Shown here: positions 59,155-64,000 of the stretch, one piece after another
Layout: the number at the start of each line of letters is the position of its first letter
Position numbering within the stretch: the first letter of the stretch is position 1
From: Streptomyces sp. WP-1
Lineage (GTDB): Bacteria > Actinomycetota > Actinomycetes > Streptomycetales > Streptomycetaceae
Direction: 5' to 3'
Assembly (NCBI RefSeq): GCF_030450125.1
Contig: NZ_CP123923.1
Location: 1,798,001 to 1,862,000, forward strand
Length of the DNA stretch: 64,000 nt
Program-made: the position numbers and the translations under genes
Notes under the pieces: model-generated
What the model was told of the DNA's origin: nothing
The model's input: the letters and a program-made list of their open reading frames with translations, nothing else
The model's database searches: none

Positions 59155-59253
59155 GGAACTCCTGCATCACGGGCGAGGTCAACTCACCACAGGGACGACG
59201 GAGTTGTCATAAACCCCGCGGAACCGAGCCTTTCACGGGCCCGGCCCCGCTGA

Positions 59254-63099
<3,846 letters not shown>

Positions 63100-63134
63100 C
63101 GGTCTGTGGGGGCGGGGAGTGTTCCGGGCAGGGA

Positions 63135-63174
63135 GTGGGCGCCCTTGTCTGGTCAGGGGGTGGGCGCCCTTGTC
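63135..63174. repeat. 15-bp direct repeat before the beta-galactosidase gene
   Basis: GTGGGCGCCCTTGTC at 63135-63149 and again at 63160-63174, 25 bp apart. Each contains the palindrome GGGCGCCC. Possible operator for the GH2 gene or terminator region for alditol oxidase. Confidence 0.5.
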
Positions 63175-63263
63175 GGGTGCCGGGTGCCGTGTCTAGCCTC
63201 GCGTGAGCATCCCTCCCGCCTGACCCCACCCCTGCGTCGTGTGTGGCTCCAGATCGGAGACCG

Positions 63264-64000
63264 ATGTCCGTCGACCCCTTCCCCTGCAACGGCAACGGCA
63301 CCGAGTACGTCGAGGACGTCTCCCCCGGCTCCGGTGCGCTGCCGCCCCGCGCCCGGTACGCGTCCTCCGACGCCCCGTCCCTCTCCCTGAACGGCTCCTG
63401 GCGCTTCCGGCTGTCGCCCACGGCCGAGGCCGAGCCCTTCGCGCGGGAGGGGTACGACGCCGGCGGCTGGGCCGAGATCGCGGTCCCCGGCCACTGGGTC
63501 CTCCAGGGCCACGGCTCCCCGGTGTACACCAACCACCGCTACCCCTTCCCCGTCGATCCGCCGCGCGTGCCGACCGAGAACCCGACCGGCGACCATCTGC
63601 GGTGCTTCGACCTCCCGGCGGACTGGCCGCACGGCGACGGCGACGGGGCGGTGCTGCGCTTCGACGGGGTGGAGTCCTGCGCCCGGGTCTGGCTGAACGG
63701 CACCGAGCTGGGCACGTTCAAAGGGTCGCGGCTGGCCCATGAGTTCGCGGTCGGGCCGCTGCTCAGGGCCGCCGGGAATGTGCTCGCCGTACGGGTGCAC
63801 CAGTGGTCGGCGGGGTCCTATCTGGAGGACCAGGACCAGTGGTGGCTGCCCGGCATCTTCCGCGATGTCACCCTGCTGCACCGCCCCGCCGACGGCGTAC
63901 GGGACTTCTTCGTGCACGCCTCGTACGACCATCGCACGGGCACCGGCACCCTGCGCGTCGACTCGGACGTCGCGGGCCGGGTCACGGTCGCGGACCTCGG
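63264..64000 (+). CDS. GH2 beta-galactosidase (partial, N-terminal)
   Basis: The first 245 residues of a glycoside hydrolase family 2 enzyme. ATG 63264 follows GGAGA; the protein starts MSVDPFPCNGNG. The GH2 sugar-binding domain is clear: LSLNGSWRFRLSPTAEAE, AVPGHWVLQGHGSPVYTNHR, VLRFDGVESCARVWLNGTEL, GTFKGSRLAHEFAVG, NVLAVRVHQWSAGSYLEDQD, QWWLPGIFRDVTLL. These match LacZ-like beta-galactosidases. The catalytic barrel lies beyond the window. No signal peptide, so cytosolic. Confidence 0.92.
   Translation, partial: MSVDPFPCNGNGTEYVEDVSPGSGALPPRARYASSDAPSLSLNGSWRFRLSPTAEAEPFAREGYDAGGWAEIAVPGHWVLQGHGSPVYTNHRYPFPVDPPRVPTENPTGDHLRCFDLPADWPHGDGDGAVLRFDGVESCARVWLNGTELGTFKGSRLAHEFAVGPLLRAAGNVLAVRVHQWSAGSYLEDQDQWWLPGIFRDVTLLHRPADGVRDFFVHASYDHRTGTGTLRVDSDVAGRVTVADL

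Overview
The window is high-GC actinobacterial chromosome, almost certainly Streptomyces. GC is strongly biased at third codon positions, GTG and TTG starts are frequent, and the gene families are typical of the genus: a large ATPase LuxR regulator, a DUF2637 protein, a SpoIIE-type phosphatase with an anti-sigma kinase domain, a secreted trypsin, xanthine dehydrogenase and alditol oxidase. From memory, the order catalase, glyoxylate carboligase, AMP-ligase pair ... Ada/Ogt, RsgA ... alditol oxidase resembles the S. coelicolor SCO62xx-SCO61xx arm region; this was not checked by alignment. I see no rRNA, tRNA, CRISPR array, insertion sequence or phage genes.

Layout. 0-4.9 kb: catalase tail, a Shedu-like (DUF4263) nuclease gene, a small conserved gene, glyoxylate carboligase with an IclR/AllR-like palindrome in its promoter, and a cysteine-rich protein with a degenerate Mrr-like domain. 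4.9-9.2 kb: two translationally coupled AMP-forming acid:CoA ligases and a divergent GAF-LuxR regulator. 9.3-13.2 kb: a LAL-type regulator followed by a trypsin-like protease; both upstream regions carry the same 11-mer. 13.5-20.5 kb: single genes (membrane protein, patatin, SDR with a truncated Lrp-type gene, lipoprotein deacetylase, SRPBCC, LysE exporter, and a LysR/hydrolase divergent pair with a clear operator). 20.6-29.3 kb: a purine unit on the minus strand (FAD, 2Fe-2S and molybdopterin subunits of xanthine dehydrogenase, a purine permease, XdhC) with a divergent PucR regulator. 29.5-41.1 kb: TPR protein, GntR/FCD regulator, DUF2637 membrane protein, HATPase protein, pyruvate oxidase-like enzyme, a PP2C-like protein with a repetitive N-terminus, a TrmB/LuxR regulator, SGNH hydrolase, F420/FMN-type protein and a small membrane protein. 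41.2-48.1 kb: alkylation repair (Ogt and an Ada-AlkA fusion), an acetyltransferase, a CitA/PAS/GAF/SpoIIE/HATPase sensor phosphatase, and RsgA preceded by a 23-codon ORF with a perfect Shine-Dalgarno.

48.2-57.6 kb is the least ordinary part. After an AT-richer stretch with a good promoter, five overlapping plus-strand genes encode a DRE-TIM aldolase, an alpha/beta-hydrolase-like protein lacking its serine, a LeuB-CinA fusion, an RraA-type aldolase and a DUF6282-like metal hydrolase. An 18-bp perfect stem ends the unit. Facing it are a LysR regulator, a Bcr/CflA-type MFS exporter and a 4-oxalocrotonate tautomerase. I think this is an undescribed oxo-acid pathway, but the substrate is unknown. 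57.6-64 kb: a sigma-like/TM/CBM2 fusion protein, a radical-SAM-like protein with a CX8CX2C motif, a 2-hydroxyacid dehydrogenase, alditol oxidase, and the start of a GH2 beta-galactosidase.
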